NCBI RefSeq assembly: GCF_024347135.1 | Contig: NZ_AP024907.1 | Location: forward strand, 2,471,001-2,535,000 | Source: Vibrio spartinae | Lineage (GTDB): Bacteria; Pseudomonadota; Gammaproteobacteria; Enterobacterales; Vibrionaceae | Length of the DNA: 64,000 nucleotides | Direction of reading: 5' to 3' | Shown here: positions 18,781 through 28,092 of the stretch, piece by piece | Numbering within the stretch: position 1 is the stretch's first letter | How the letters are laid out: each line of letters begins with the position of its first letter | The notes under the pieces: generated by a model | Told to the model about the DNA's origin: nothing | Databases searched by the model: none | The model's input: only the letters and a program-made list of their open reading frames with translations | Position numbers and translations under genes: made by a program

Positions 18781-19833
18781 CTAACGCCTTTTACTAATAA
18801 TGAGCCAGAAGAAAAACGGAACGCCGATAATTGCGGTAACAATCCCAATCGGAAACAGCGCTCCGGGAACAATCACTTTAGAAAGAACCGATGCACTGGA
18901 GAGTAAAAAAGCACCGATCAGAAAAGATAATGGCAGGAAAAAGCGTTGATCTTCCCCAACCAACATCCGTGCAATATTCGGTGCGACAATCCCGACAAAG
19001 CCAATAATGCCGACAAAGCTGGTTGCTGTGGCAGTCATCACCGCAACAATAAACAGGGTTTTCAGGCGCAAGCGAGCCACATGAACACCGAGACTTTTAG
19101 CCCGCTCTTCTCCGAGTCGCAGCGCGGTCAGTTTCCAAGAGTCTTTCAATAACATCAATAAACAGACGATCGTCACGGCCGCTGTAATAAGCAGGTTTGT
19201 CCAAGTCGCTTTCGACAGACTGCCAAATAGCCAAAATAGGATCTGCTGGCTCAATTCAGGAGAAGAAACAAACTGAACCAGTGACAACAATGATTGAAAC
19301 AGGAACAGTAAGGCAATCCCGGCCAGAATTAACTGTCCGGAGGTGATATGGCGCATGGTTGCCAACGCAAACAAAAAGCAAGCAGAGAGCATACAGCAAA
19401 AAAAAGCGCCCAGCGGTACGGCAACGTATGATTCGAGCCCCATCGAGTCCATATAAAGCATCAACGCTGCACCAAACCCGGCGGCGGCGGCCATTCCCAA
19501 TGTATAAGGACTCGCCATTGAATTATTCAGCAGCGTTTGCATCTCTGCACCACCAATGCCGAGTGAGCCACCCACAACCACGGCCATCAGAGCAATGGGT
19601 AATCTGAGGTTGGTCACGATAACTTGTGTCATCGGATCCACTGAAACAGGGAAACCCAACCACTGCAACAAGGCATTACCAACCCGTGAGATGTCAAGCA
19701 TCGACGGCCCGGTGGCGACATCGAAAATAAACGAAGCAACGAGTACCGCTAAAATGGTACCAATCACCGTCCAACGCCTTTTTTCGTTGGCTCTTTGCTT
19801 CGCAACAGCATCAAGCATTAAATCGACTTGCAT
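18781..19833 (-). CDS. FecCD-family ABC permease
   Basis: 350-residue inner-membrane permease with about nine to ten helices. It contains the conserved family blocks GSLGIGGAEMQTLLNNSMASPYTLG and, near the C-terminus, GFVGIVAPNIARMLVGEDQR. It is the first gene of a two-gene unit with the ATPase. The family moves ferric siderophores, haem or cobalamin. The single permease gene suggests a homodimer of BtuC type. Iron is favoured because of the Fur-box-like sequence upstream. Confidence 0.9.
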   Translation of the reverse strand: MQVDLMLDAVAKQRANEKRRWTVIGTILAVLVASFIFDVATGPSMLDISRVGNALLQWLGFPVSVDPMTQVIVTNLRLPIALMAVVVGGSLGIGGAEMQTLLNNSMASPYTLGMAAAAGFGAALMLYMDSMGLESYVAVPLGAFFCCMLSACFLFALATMRHITSGQLILAGIALLFLFQSLLSLVQFVSSPELSQQILFWLFGSLSKATWTNLLITAAVTIVCLLMLLKDSWKLTALRLGEERAKSLGVHVARLRLKTLFIVAVMTATATSFVGIIGFVGIVAPNIARMLVGEDQRFFLPLSFLIGAFLLSSASVLSKVIVPGALFPIGIVTAIIGVPFFFWLIISKRR

Positions 19834-20170
19834 GTTTTAACTCCGGTGACAATATGGTCCGAGCAAACCATAACTTCTATCATGAATTGGTAATACGAAC
19901 AGCAAAGTCCCCGCCATACCATCGTCATACGTTTCCCATTTACCCTGATCAGAATCGCGAACCACTGATGATACTCAGCTTAATCTAAGAAATCAGAAAG
20001 AGACTGCATTATATCTAAACAAATATGAGAGTCATTCTTATTTTCAAAAAAATATTATATCAGTCTGCTGAAGTCAGTTGATATCGTATCGATTCGATGT
20101 TTAAAATCACTCACGCTCACACAGCAAAACGAACATGACCCTCACAGCACAATCTAAAGGACATACCGAT
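19834..20170. promoter_or_regulatory. Divergent region of the iron-type ABC pair and thiD
   Basis: 337 bases without a gene. It holds a Fur-like site at 20026-20040 and a TATAAT hexamer on the minus strand at about 20052-20057. The thiD ribosome-binding site AAAGGA is at 20156-20161. No thiamine-type riboswitch motif was found before thiD. Confidence 0.4.
20026..20040. promoter_or_regulatory. Possible Fur box
   Basis: TGAGAGTCATTCTTA matches the 7-1-7 Fur consensus TGATAATnATTATCA at 10 of 14 positions. It lies between a TATAAT hexamer and the permease gene of an iron-type ABC pair. Confidence 0.45.
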
Positions 20171-21013
20171 ATGATTCCGTCTTCTCCATCATCGATTCCG
20201 GTTGTGCTGACCATCGCAGGCAGCGATAGCAGCGGTGGCGCAGGGATTCAGGCCGATATCAAAACCATCTCTGCAACGGGCTGTTATGCCTGCTCAGTGA
20301 TGACTGCCTCCACCGCTCAAAACACCCAAGGCGTATTTGATGTATTACCACTTCCCGTCAATCATGTGATTCAACAGCTTGATGCGGTGTTTTCAGACTT
20401 AAATATTGTGGCCGTCAAAATCGGGATGCTCGCCAATGCAGAGATTGTCGAAGCAGTCGCCAACAAACTTCAGACCGTTCGTCCCCGCCATTTGGTTATT
20501 GACCCGGTGCTGTTATCAACCAGTGGTCGAATGTTACTGAGTCAAGACGCCTTGCAGCCATTACAAGACATGCTGTTACCAATGGCAGATTTGGTCACAC
20601 CAAATCTGCCGGAAGCGGCCGTACTACTGGGCTATCCGACCAGTGATTCAGGGGAAAGACGAATCCGGCCGCGCCCCGAGATGATCGCGGATTTACAGCG
20701 ACTCGGTTTACCTGCCATTTTACTCAAAGGTGGTCATGCCGATGACCCGCATTACAGCCAAGACTGGCTGATCACTGCATCAACGGCAACGATGTTCAGT
20801 GCCGCTCGGATTAACGAATCAAATACACATGGCACAGGCTGTACACTCTCTTCAGCCATTGCCGCTTATTTGGCTCGTGGCGATTCACTCTCTTCAGCCG
20901 TCGAAGCAGCTAAAACCTACATTTCCGGAGCCATTCGTCATGCAAGTCAATTGGATGTCGGTCAGGGGAAAGGACCGTTACATCATTTCTATCAACACTC
21001 TTTCGGTCAATGA
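20171..21013 (+). CDS. thiD: Hydroxymethylpyrimidine / phosphomethylpyrimidine kinase
   Basis: 280-residue cytoplasmic kinase of thiamine synthesis and salvage that phosphorylates HMP and HMP-P. It has the family start VVLTIAGSDSSGGAGIQAD and the C-terminal NTHGTGCTLSSAIAAYLA catalytic motif. The start used has an AAAGGA site nine bases upstream; a longer open frame begins twelve codons earlier without a good site. It stands alone, not in a thi operon, and has no TPP riboswitch, which points to a salvage role. Confidence 0.92.
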   Translation: MIPSSPSSIPVVLTIAGSDSSGGAGIQADIKTISATGCYACSVMTASTAQNTQGVFDVLPLPVNHVIQQLDAVFSDLNIVAVKIGMLANAEIVEAVANKLQTVRPRHLVIDPVLLSTSGRMLLSQDALQPLQDMLLPMADLVTPNLPEAAVLLGYPTSDSGERRIRPRPEMIADLQRLGLPAILLKGGHADDPHYSQDWLITASTATMFSAARINESNTHGTGCTLSSAIAAYLARGDSLSSAVEAAKTYISGAIRHASQLDVGQGKGPLHHFYQHSFGQ

Positions 21014-21056
21014 GCACTCTTTCAGCCAACGAACACTCTTTCTTTCGGCCAACGAA
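20994..21056 (+). repeat. Three imperfect copies of a short repeat at the thiD 3' end
   Basis: The unit CACTCTTTC followed by a variable GnCAAnGA occurs three times in 63 bases, the first copy overlapping the thiD stop codon. Probably local slippage. Confidence 0.55.
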
Positions 21057-21106
21057 CAATCGTTCAATCATCGATCAGCCCATCAAGCACTCAGACATAT
21101 CCTGCA

Positions 21107-22450
21107 TCACCCAATATAAACCGTAATCGGCATACTGGTCTGTTTCTCGATTGACTTCAGCCGGGATAATAATGCGGCGCTGATGGCGTTTCCGGCGGTG
21201 AGCATCAGATTGCCGTTGGGGAGATAGAGATCGCGCTTGATCACCATACCCGGTTTAATTTCACTCAACCCGATACAGAGCTCAACACCGTCTTCAACCC
21301 GACCGGGTTGTTTCAACATCTCAAGGTACACATCAACCACCTGAGGATCATACAATTCACCCGCCTGTTGCTTCAGATATCCTTGCGCACTTCGGGTGGT
21401 CATTCTCTTCGGGTTATAAGGTGAAGCGACGTAAAAATCGTAGTCTTTCACCACTTTAATGATTCTGGCACTAATAGGGATTTCCGGCCCTCGCAGATGG
21501 TCCGGCCGTCCCAAACCATTATAGAGTTCATCCTGATGACGAATAATTTCGACCAATGGCTCAAAGCGCTTAATCCGTTCGACAATCGTTGCCCCGACGA
21601 CCGCATTTGCACTCGGTGAAACCGGAACCTGACTTTCCGGATCGACTTTGGCCATTTCAATTTCAGCGTCCCGGGCACCGATCAAACCAATCTGATGCAT
21701 GAGGCCACATAAATAGATATGGCCAATTTCTGTCTCCGATAATTTCAGACGTTGCGCGACAGACTTCGCCTGATTGGCAATTCGCTCAGCGTGATCCGCG
21801 GGGAACCCTGTTCGATGCTGAATAATCGCTGTCACCATGCCCAAAATATCTCTGAACGTTTTGTTGCGACTCTTCAGCAACATTTCCAGCCGAGAATTCG
21901 ACGAGCTTAATGCTTGAGTTCTTTCCTGAACTTGTAATTCCAGTTGATGATTAAAATCGGATAATTTTTGGTTGGATGTTTCCAGCGCCTGATTCATCGT
22001 TTCAAGCTGTTGATTGCGTTCTTCAAGTTCTTCCGATAATCGCTCTTTTTCTTTGGTTAAGCGGAAAAACTCAGCGGACTTCGCAATGATCAGTTTTAAA
22101 TTTTCATTGTCCCAAGGTTTACTGATGTAGGTATGAATGCCACCAGTATTCACAGCTCTCACGGTAGACTGGATATCACTGTATCCCGTCAGGAGAATAC
22201 GAATCGCATCCGGTGCAATTTCTTTCGCCTGAGATAAAAACTCCGCACCATCCATCTCAGGCATTCGCATATCGGAAATAATGATTGAGACTTCATTCTC
22301 TTTCAAATACGCCAATGCTTCCCGACCATCACTAAAACTCACGACATCATAATCAAGACGAAGCACCCGATTAAGTGCTTTGAGAATATCATTTTCATCA
22401 TCTAATAAGAGCAGTGTCAGTCGATCTGACGCTGTAGCATGACTTTCCAT
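21107..22450 (-). CDS. Response regulator with degenerate HD-GYP domain
   Basis: 447-residue protein. A receiver domain at residues 10-125 has phospho-Asp in IISDMRMPEMDG at residue 60. A long coiled coil runs from about 128 to 190, and an HD-GYP-like domain from about 198 to 375. The key residues are lost. The HD pair is His252-Gln253 in LMHQIGLIG, the HHE site reads RHQDE (305 on), and the GYP loop reads GLGRPD. It is unlikely to hydrolyse c-di-GMP. HnoD of Shewanella and V. cholerae VC1087 are described as regulators of this kind, acting on a partner phosphodiesterase. Last gene of the signalling cluster. Confidence 0.85.
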   Translation of the reverse strand: MESHATASDRLTLLLLDDENDILKALNRVLRLDYDVVSFSDGREALAYLKENEVSIIISDMRMPEMDGAEFLSQAKEIAPDAIRILLTGYSDIQSTVRAVNTGGIHTYISKPWDNENLKLIIAKSAEFFRLTKEKERLSEELEERNQQLETMNQALETSNQKLSDFNHQLELQVQERTQALSSSNSRLEMLLKSRNKTFRDILGMVTAIIQHRTGFPADHAERIANQAKSVAQRLKLSETEIGHIYLCGLMHQIGLIGARDAEIEMAKVDPESQVPVSPSANAVVGATIVERIKRFEPLVEIIRHQDELYNGLGRPDHLRGPEIPISARIIKVVKDYDFYVASPYNPKRMTTRSAQGYLKQQAGELYDPQVVDVYLEMLKQPGRVEDGVELCIGLSEIKPGMVIKRDLYLPNGNLMLTAGNAISAALLSRLKSIEKQTSMPITVYIG

Positions 22451-22721
22451 GATGATCGCTCCTGCTTCTGTTCGTTTATCAGAACAATATTAGGCTGGTT
22501 CTGATAAGCTCGGACTATCAACCCCGAATCACCGCCAAAAGAATTTTCTCTGTAAGTAATTCAATTATATTATACTTTTCAAAGATTGGTTAAAAATGTA
22601 GCGAATGCTGCCATACCCATATGATTCGGCCCTCAGTGGGCCTTGAACTTCCTGACGTAAGATTTGATAACCGAACCCTGACCATCACAGTCCACACAAA
22701 ACTCATCTCATGCATATCCGG

Positions 22722-24035
22722 TTAAGGCATGCTAACAATACAAGGTAACCGAATCACAGCCTGAGTCCCCTTGCCTAACTCAGATTCAATCGCAATAAGG
22801 CCGAAGTGTTCTTCAATAATTTCTTTGGCAACAGAGAGTCCTAATCCGGCACCGCTCCCCACCTTCTTGGTGGTAAAAAACGGTTCAAAAATATGTTGCA
22901 AATGTTCCTCTGAAATCCCTTGACCATTATCTTGAATCGATAAACAAAGATTACGCTTTCTCGGGATAAGCACACTGGTCTCATATGTCAACCGAATACA
23001 AATAACGCCATCCGTATGTGTAATCGATTGGAAAGCATTCATAATCAAGTGGATAAACGCCTGTTGCAGTTTGTTGGATTGCCCTTTGACATACATGGGT
23101 CGCTCTGGTGCCTGATAATCAACCCTGGCCCGCATCTTGAGTTCACCAAGGAGCAGACCCAACGATGAACTAATCACATCCCGCAAGTCAACAACCCCGA
23201 TATTTGAACTGGATACATGGTTATAGACATTCAAACTCGACACAACATTCTGAATTCGGGTGAGTCCTTCGAGTGTCTCGGAGATAATAGCCGCACTATC
23301 ATCCAGCATCTCTGCTACAAATGGTTTTCGTGTCTCAGACGATGTCGATACAAATTGTTTAAATTCGCACATATAGGCACTGAGCGTCCCTAAATTACTC
23401 ATGATGAATCCCAAAGGATTATTAATTTCGTGCGCGACCCCCGCTGCTAATTTTCCTAAAGAGGCAAATTTCTCAGTCTGTTCGACATCCCGATTGTGAT
23501 ACATCATCTCGGTCGATGTAATATAAGTGAGTGCAATCTTCACCACTTCAATAATGTAGTGTAATGCCCCTAAACTGTTTTGCTGCCACAACGTTTCAGA
23601 CTGGGAAGTAAGTAGCATCATATAGTAACGAGAATGAATCTGAACCGTCACAACCAGCGCTTTGCTCATCGTCGGGAAAAAAGGCGCATAGTGTTCAGCC
23701 CAGAATCTGGAGCGTTCGAGTTGCTCAATAAAACAAAACTCATCTTGAGTGAACGTCGGAAAGTATTGCTCTCGGACCGAGCCAGTCAATTGCGGGCGAG
23801 AACGTATCAAACGCAGAGAATCTGGCTCATGGATCGCAAATAGATAAATGTCCGTATCTGCAAAGGTCTCGCTCATAAAGTCCACAAACAGATCGAGACT
23901 GTCATCCTGACTTTCTGATGTCAGCATCAGCCGCAGCGTATCCAGAGCAAGTTCGGGTTCTGCACACAACAAATCCTCCTCAGAGAATATCACCGGCTTG
24001 ACTTGAATGTCGTTTTCTATTGACGAATGTCCCAC
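22722..24035 (-). CDS. Soluble sensor histidine kinase
   Basis: 437-residue kinase without membrane helices. The N-terminal 180 residues resemble a GAF-like sensing domain without a clear ligand signature. The H-box is GKLAAGVAHEINNPLGF with phospho-His at residue 202, followed by a HATPase domain with N-box LIMNAFQS and G-boxes DNGQGIS and GSGAGLGLS. It is in the minus-strand signalling cluster, after a second kinase with a similar catalytic half. It may feed phosphate to the receiver proteins and the Hpt module encoded beside it. Confidence 0.87.
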   Translation of the reverse strand: MGHSSIENDIQVKPVIFSEEDLLCAEPELALDTLRLMLTSESQDDSLDLFVDFMSETFADTDIYLFAIHEPDSLRLIRSRPQLTGSVREQYFPTFTQDEFCFIEQLERSRFWAEHYAPFFPTMSKALVVTVQIHSRYYMMLLTSQSETLWQQNSLGALHYIIEVVKIALTYITSTEMMYHNRDVEQTEKFASLGKLAAGVAHEINNPLGFIMSNLGTLSAYMCEFKQFVSTSSETRKPFVAEMLDDSAAIISETLEGLTRIQNVVSSLNVYNHVSSSNIGVVDLRDVISSSLGLLLGELKMRARVDYQAPERPMYVKGQSNKLQQAFIHLIMNAFQSITHTDGVICIRLTYETSVLIPRKRNLCLSIQDNGQGISEEHLQHIFEPFFTTKKVGSGAGLGLSVAKEIIEEHFGLIAIESELGKGTQAVIRLPCIVSMP

Positions 24036-24079
24036 ATTATCTATCCTTCAGTGTTCAGGCCAAAACCAGAAAACGCAAC

Positions 24080-25399
24080 TCAGCTTGTTGCTTGTTCAAC
24101 GGCTTCATCAGTTGCAGTCACTTCATCGATAGGGAGCTGAATGATAAACTCACTGCCGGCTCCGATCTTACTCTGAACGGCAATGGTTCCCTTATGTGCT
24201 TTAATAATCCCATAAGAGACCGATAATCCCAACCCAGTTCCGGATCCCACGGCTTTCGTGGTAAAGAAAGGATCAAAGATGCGATCCTGAATATCAGGAG
24301 GAATACCGGTCCCCGTATCACGAATCCGAATCTCAACATAACGTTCATTGGTTTCATGGACGGAGATATGAATCGTCCCTTCCCCTTCAATCGCCTGACT
24401 GGCATTCAATAAAATATTCAGCAATACCTGATTGATTTGCATGGGTTGACAATAAACATCTGGAATATCAGTCTGATAATCTTTTTCAATCTCAATATTG
24501 TACTTAATCTCGTTATGAATGATTTTCAGTGTCGATTCAATGCCATTCACAAGGCTGGCATACCCCCATTCCGAACCATCAACATGTGAAAAATCTTTCA
24601 GGTTCTTCACAATAGACATCACTCGGGATGAACCTTCCAGTGACTCCTGAATTAAATCTGATGTGTCTTCCAAAATAAAACTAACTTGCTGCTGCTGTAA
24701 AACCGCTTGGCAATGCTCTGCCAACGCACTATCGCCACCTTCATCAATCATCTCTTTCATCTTCTCAATGACTTGAGCCAAGCGCTGAAAGTAATCATGC
24801 AAAGTCTGAATATTTGACGTGATAAAACCAACCGGATTGTTGATTTCATGAGCTATCCCTGCTGATAACTGTCCAATCGATGCCATTTTTTCAGATTGAA
24901 TCAACTGCCCTTGCGTCTCTTCCAGTTTCTTAATCAACATTTTTTGTTCTTGATGTTCGATTTCCAATTGTTGAGAAATATTCCGCAGCTGAGATTGCTG
25001 GCTGGCTTGGATGGTCACGTCATAAATACAAAGACAGACATGCTCAATCGAGCCATTTTCATTATGGATAGGAATCACTTCCAGATTTTGGAACATTTGT
25101 TCTTCTTCACCTGATACGGGTCGAGAACTTTTGAAGGGTAAGACGTGTGGTTTTTGTTCCCATGACGAAAAACTCGATGACTCAATCACTAATGCAGTAT
25201 CAATTTTTCGTTTCAGATAATCAGCGGAATGAGGAAAAAGCGTCAGAATATTCTGCCCTTGGATCGCGCCACCGGCATGAATCACCCGTGACTGAAAATA
25301 CTCATTAGCTTTAACAATTAAGTAATCATTGCGAATAATACACAATGCAAAATTGAGCTGGTCTAACAAATCTGACAGTAATAACCTACTTTTAGCCAT
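24080..25399 (-). CDS. Soluble PAS-type sensor histidine kinase
   Basis: 439-residue kinase without membrane helices. Residues 8-130 look like a PAS domain, followed by a coiled coil at about 135-170. The H-box GQLSAGIAHEINNPVGF has phospho-His at residue 184. The HATPase part has LLNASQAIEGEG, DTGTGIP and GSGTGLGLSVS. Its catalytic half is close to that of the downstream kinase, so the two probably arose by duplication with different sensor domains. The overall look recalls HnoK of the NO-responsive Hno network, but no H-NOX gene is in the window. Confidence 0.88.
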   Translation of the reverse strand: MAKSRLLLSDLLDQLNFALCIIRNDYLIVKANEYFQSRVIHAGGAIQGQNILTLFPHSADYLKRKIDTALVIESSSFSSWEQKPHVLPFKSSRPVSGEEEQMFQNLEVIPIHNENGSIEHVCLCIYDVTIQASQQSQLRNISQQLEIEHQEQKMLIKKLEETQGQLIQSEKMASIGQLSAGIAHEINNPVGFITSNIQTLHDYFQRLAQVIEKMKEMIDEGGDSALAEHCQAVLQQQQVSFILEDTSDLIQESLEGSSRVMSIVKNLKDFSHVDGSEWGYASLVNGIESTLKIIHNEIKYNIEIEKDYQTDIPDVYCQPMQINQVLLNILLNASQAIEGEGTIHISVHETNERYVEIRIRDTGTGIPPDIQDRIFDPFFTTKAVGSGTGLGLSVSYGIIKAHKGTIAVQSKIGAGSEFIIQLPIDEVTATDEAVEQATS

Positions 25400-25407
25400 A
25401 CTGACTC

Positions 25408-25989
25408 CTATAATAATTCATCAAGGCGCTCAAGCATTCGGTCTAAGTCTCTATCCGCAAAACAAATAATTGTTCTCGCTGCAAATGAATCTTTTTCAAT
25501 CAAAAACGAAATTTCCATAATCAGAGAAAGTTTCCATTCAGAGACGGGTAAAGGCTGTCTCGAAGGTTCAAATAACACTGGCGGTTGAATTTTAGTTTTG
25601 ACATCGATTTGTTCACACAACCCCTTGAGACTCGCCCCAGACAAAATATTTGAGATATCCAAAATACTTTCATCGACATTAATTGAATCGGAAGCATACC
25701 CTTTGACGCGATTCAGATCCGCCACAACCTGTTGGCATCCGAGACGACTGATTAAGGTAATCAGCTCACCATCCATCCCACCAAAAAAGGATTGTCGCGT
25801 ATAATAGTAATCTGACTCTGATTTTCTCAGACGAGTTAAATCTTCATCAGTAGCTAAACGAATACTCGGCACAGAGATCGTGACATGGAGATCCAATAAA
25901 GTCGCGAGTTTATTCGCTGCTCTCCCCATCGATATATTCATAAACTCTTGAAGCGCATCTTGGTGATCGGCAGATAAAACCGTATTCAT
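25408..25989 (-). CDS. CheC-like aspartyl-phosphate phosphatase
   Basis: 193-residue protein of the CheC/CheX type, which removes phosphate from CheY-like receivers. The first active-site signature (Asp-x3-Glu-x2-Asn-x22-Pro) is intact at DALQEFMN. The second copy near residue 110 reads ESILDISN, with Asp in place of the Glu. No chemotaxis genes are nearby. The gene overlaps the CheY-like gene by four bases, so that receiver is its likely substrate. Confidence 0.8.
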   Translation of the reverse strand: MNTVLSADHQDALQEFMNISMGRAANKLATLLDLHVTISVPSIRLATDEDLTRLRKSESDYYYTRQSFFGGMDGELITLISRLGCQQVVADLNRVKGYASDSINVDESILDISNILSGASLKGLCEQIDVKTKIQPPVLFEPSRQPLPVSEWKLSLIMEISFLIEKDSFAARTIICFADRDLDRMLERLDELL

Positions 25990-26351
25990 AACAATCCTAC
26001 CTCATGTAATACATGTTTCAATTGTGTCGGGTCTAACGGTTTCTGAATAAATGACGCGGCCCCTAATTGTTTTACTTTATCCTGGGAATACGGTTGGATG
26101 TCTGCGCTAATCACGATGACGACCGTTTTAGCATCAATTTGATGCAGGTGTTCCAAAACCTGAAAACCATCCATTTCAGGCATGGTTAAATCGAGAAACA
26201 TGACATCCGCCAACCCCTGATTATAATTACTGATCGCCTCTTTCCCATTTGACGCTTCATGAATACTCACATCCCACTGCTCAGGTAACGCTCTCATGAC
26301 TGACTTCCGCGACATTTTTGAATCATCTGCTATCGTTACATTGATTGCCAT
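25986..26351 (-). CDS. Single-domain CheY-like response regulator
   Basis: 121-residue receiver domain alone: acidic pair ADDSK near residue 8, phospho-Asp in MFLDLTMPEMDG, and Lys in FIQKPLD. The start is set by an AGGGAG ribosome-binding site; a longer open frame starts 17 codons earlier without such support. Its stop overlaps the CheC-like start (ATGA), a sign of co-translation with its probable phosphatase. With no output domain it should act by protein contact or as a phosphate shuttle or sink. Confidence 0.88.
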   Translation of the reverse strand: MAINVTIADDSKMSRKSVMRALPEQWDVSIHEASNGKEAISNYNQGLADVMFLDLTMPEMDGFQVLEHLHQIDAKTVVIVISADIQPYSQDKVKQLGAASFIQKPLDPTQLKHVLHEVGLL

Positions 26352-26421
26352 TGGTATCTCCCTTACATTCAAGAAATCATCTGTGATATAGTTTGTCATC
26401 ATATTGTTTTTAAAGATTTTA

Positions 26422-27573
26422 TTATGCTATTTCTAATAATGGGATTAACGCCAACACCGCGTCACTGACAGCATTCGGTAATTGCTTAGCGATTTGCCTG
26501 AATTGTTCTTCTGTCTTGAATTTCTCAATGATGTAAGCCAGACCGACAATACTGCCATACACGACTGTCTCATCCTGACTGAGAAAATCAATATGGCTCT
26601 GAGATAAGATCATATCACCGATATCAATATCATATCCCCATAAAATCAGCAGATAAGCAGCCGCAACGTGGTGGTCATGGTAACCATCCTGCAACCCCAA
26701 ATAGGTCCTGATATTTTCAAACGTTGCACCTTCTTCCAGCACGAGCAACGTCCCGATAGACGTTAATAGACTGGCAACAAACACTTTATCCTGTTCACGG
26801 CGGGCAAAACTCATCTCTTTCGCGATCAATCGTGCAATCGAACCGACTCTGAGGGCGCGTTCTGCAACCTGCTTATGCTGACTCGGTGAAACCCGGTGAT
26901 GAGGAATTTGCGTTAATAAAGAAACAGCAATCGTTTCAATTAATGTCGCCCCCAATCGGCTGACCGCTTCAGACAGTGAATCCGTATGTCTTCTGAATCC
27001 GAAATACGATGAATTGGCAATTTGAAATATCCGGGCAACTAAGGAGGGTTCATGACTAATCACCTCCGCCATTAAATGCATGTCACAATTCGGTGAGGCA
27101 ATCACACTCTGTAATTCCTGAACGGTATGCGGCAATACGGGCAAACCAGATAAAGATCCTAACTTCTGACGACACTCCGCATTAAACGGCATTTTATGTA
27201 AGCGTTCGGCACACTGAAACAGGTGCTCAAAATCATCCTGAGTAAATGGTTTGGGTAAAACGAAATGGGCATAACCGTGTGCTTTTTGAGGCAATCCTTG
27301 GGTTGTATCACCTGTCAACAGTACCCGGATAGACTCCGGTAAATTCATTTTGACTTCATTAAGTAACACATCACCACGCTTCTTTGGCATCAACAGATCA
27401 GAAATAAATATTGCAGGATGTTCAATGTCAGAGTCAGCCATGATCTCTTCCCACCGCATCGGTTCATCGAGGAGAAGAAACCGCCATTCGGGACGCAAAC
27501 GACGAACCAACCGGCCAATGGCTTTTAACATAAACTCATCATCATCAACACATATCACTTCAAGACTTGCCAT
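26422..27573 (-). CDS. Response regulator with HDOD output domain
   Basis: 383-residue protein. The receiver domain covers residues 1-120 with acidic VDDDE at 8-12, phospho-Asp in IFISDLLMP, and Lys in VLPKPF. The HDOD domain starts near residue 140 at LSGLPVLPHTVQEL and contains ISHEPSLVARIFQIANSSYFG. HDOD domains are relatives of HD domains without the catalytic pair and act as signalling scaffolds. It is second in the cluster, between Hpt and the CheY-like gene. Confidence 0.88.
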   Translation of the reverse strand: MASLEVICVDDDEFMLKAIGRLVRRLRPEWRFLLLDEPMRWEEIMADSDIEHPAIFISDLLMPKKRGDVLLNEVKMNLPESIRVLLTGDTTQGLPQKAHGYAHFVLPKPFTQDDFEHLFQCAERLHKMPFNAECRQKLGSLSGLPVLPHTVQELQSVIASPNCDMHLMAEVISHEPSLVARIFQIANSSYFGFRRHTDSLSEAVSRLGATLIETIAVSLLTQIPHHRVSPSQHKQVAERALRVGSIARLIAKEMSFARREQDKVFVASLLTSIGTLLVLEEGATFENIRTYLGLQDGYHDHHVAAAYLLILWGYDIDIGDMILSQSHIDFLSQDETVVYGSIVGLAYIIEKFKTEEQFRQIAKQLPNAVSDAVLALIPLLEIA

Positions 27574-27583
27574 ACCCCAACCC

Positions 27584-27937
27584 TTAACCCACAGAATCTA
27601 AATAATGATGAATCTCTTGTGTCAGCTCATGACACCATTGTTCAACGACACTGAGCCGAGTCGTCTGCAAACAAATATTATCCGTTTCATTGAGCGAGTC
27701 CGTTTCAATCTGCTGAAGAAATTCAGCTAGCTCATCTGCACCGATAAAGCGTGCTGATGATTTCATCCGATGAGATGTCATTCTGACATGTTGTATATCA
27801 CCTTCCTGCCAATAGGAACGTAACTGAGACAATGATTCGTCCAGTGAGGTTAGATAACCACTGAGCATCTCACTGACATTCTCTTCACCAACCATGTCCG
27901 CAACCCTTGTCGGCTGGAAATACTGTAAGTCCGCCAT
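27584..27937 (-). CDS. Hpt phosphotransfer protein
   Basis: 117-residue helical protein with the Hpt motif SHRMKSSARFIGA, whose His accepts phosphate. It carries phosphate between a kinase or hybrid receiver and a downstream receiver. It is the first gene of the seven-gene signalling cluster and ends 10 bases before the REC-HDOD gene. Neither kinase in the cluster has an attached receiver, so the donor for this Hpt is unclear; it may receive from one of the free receivers or from a hybrid kinase elsewhere. Confidence 0.85.
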   Translation of the reverse strand: MADLQYFQPTRVADMVGEENVSEMLSGYLTSLDESLSQLRSYWQEGDIQHVRMTSHRMKSSARFIGADELAEFLQQIETDSLNETDNICLQTTRLSVVEQWCHELTQEIHHYLDSVG

Positions 27938-28092
27938 GATGATTCCCCAAGATGACTGAGCTAAAATCGATACGTAATATTTACGAACGCTGTTTTCTCA
28001 ATGCGTTAGGTTTAGTGTAGCTGATTCTCAGCAACGCGAAGGGACAAAACAGTGCGCCTGTTAACAGAAATCCCGATGTTCAGTCAGGGAAA

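Noticed and set aside
20041..20170. TPP riboswitch before thiD
   Set aside because: No THI-box core or P1-P5 style pairing was seen; the leader is short.
20994..21056. Short tandem units at the thiD end considered as a CRISPR-like array
   Set aside because: Units are imperfect, contiguous and only three; there are no spacers and no cas genes.
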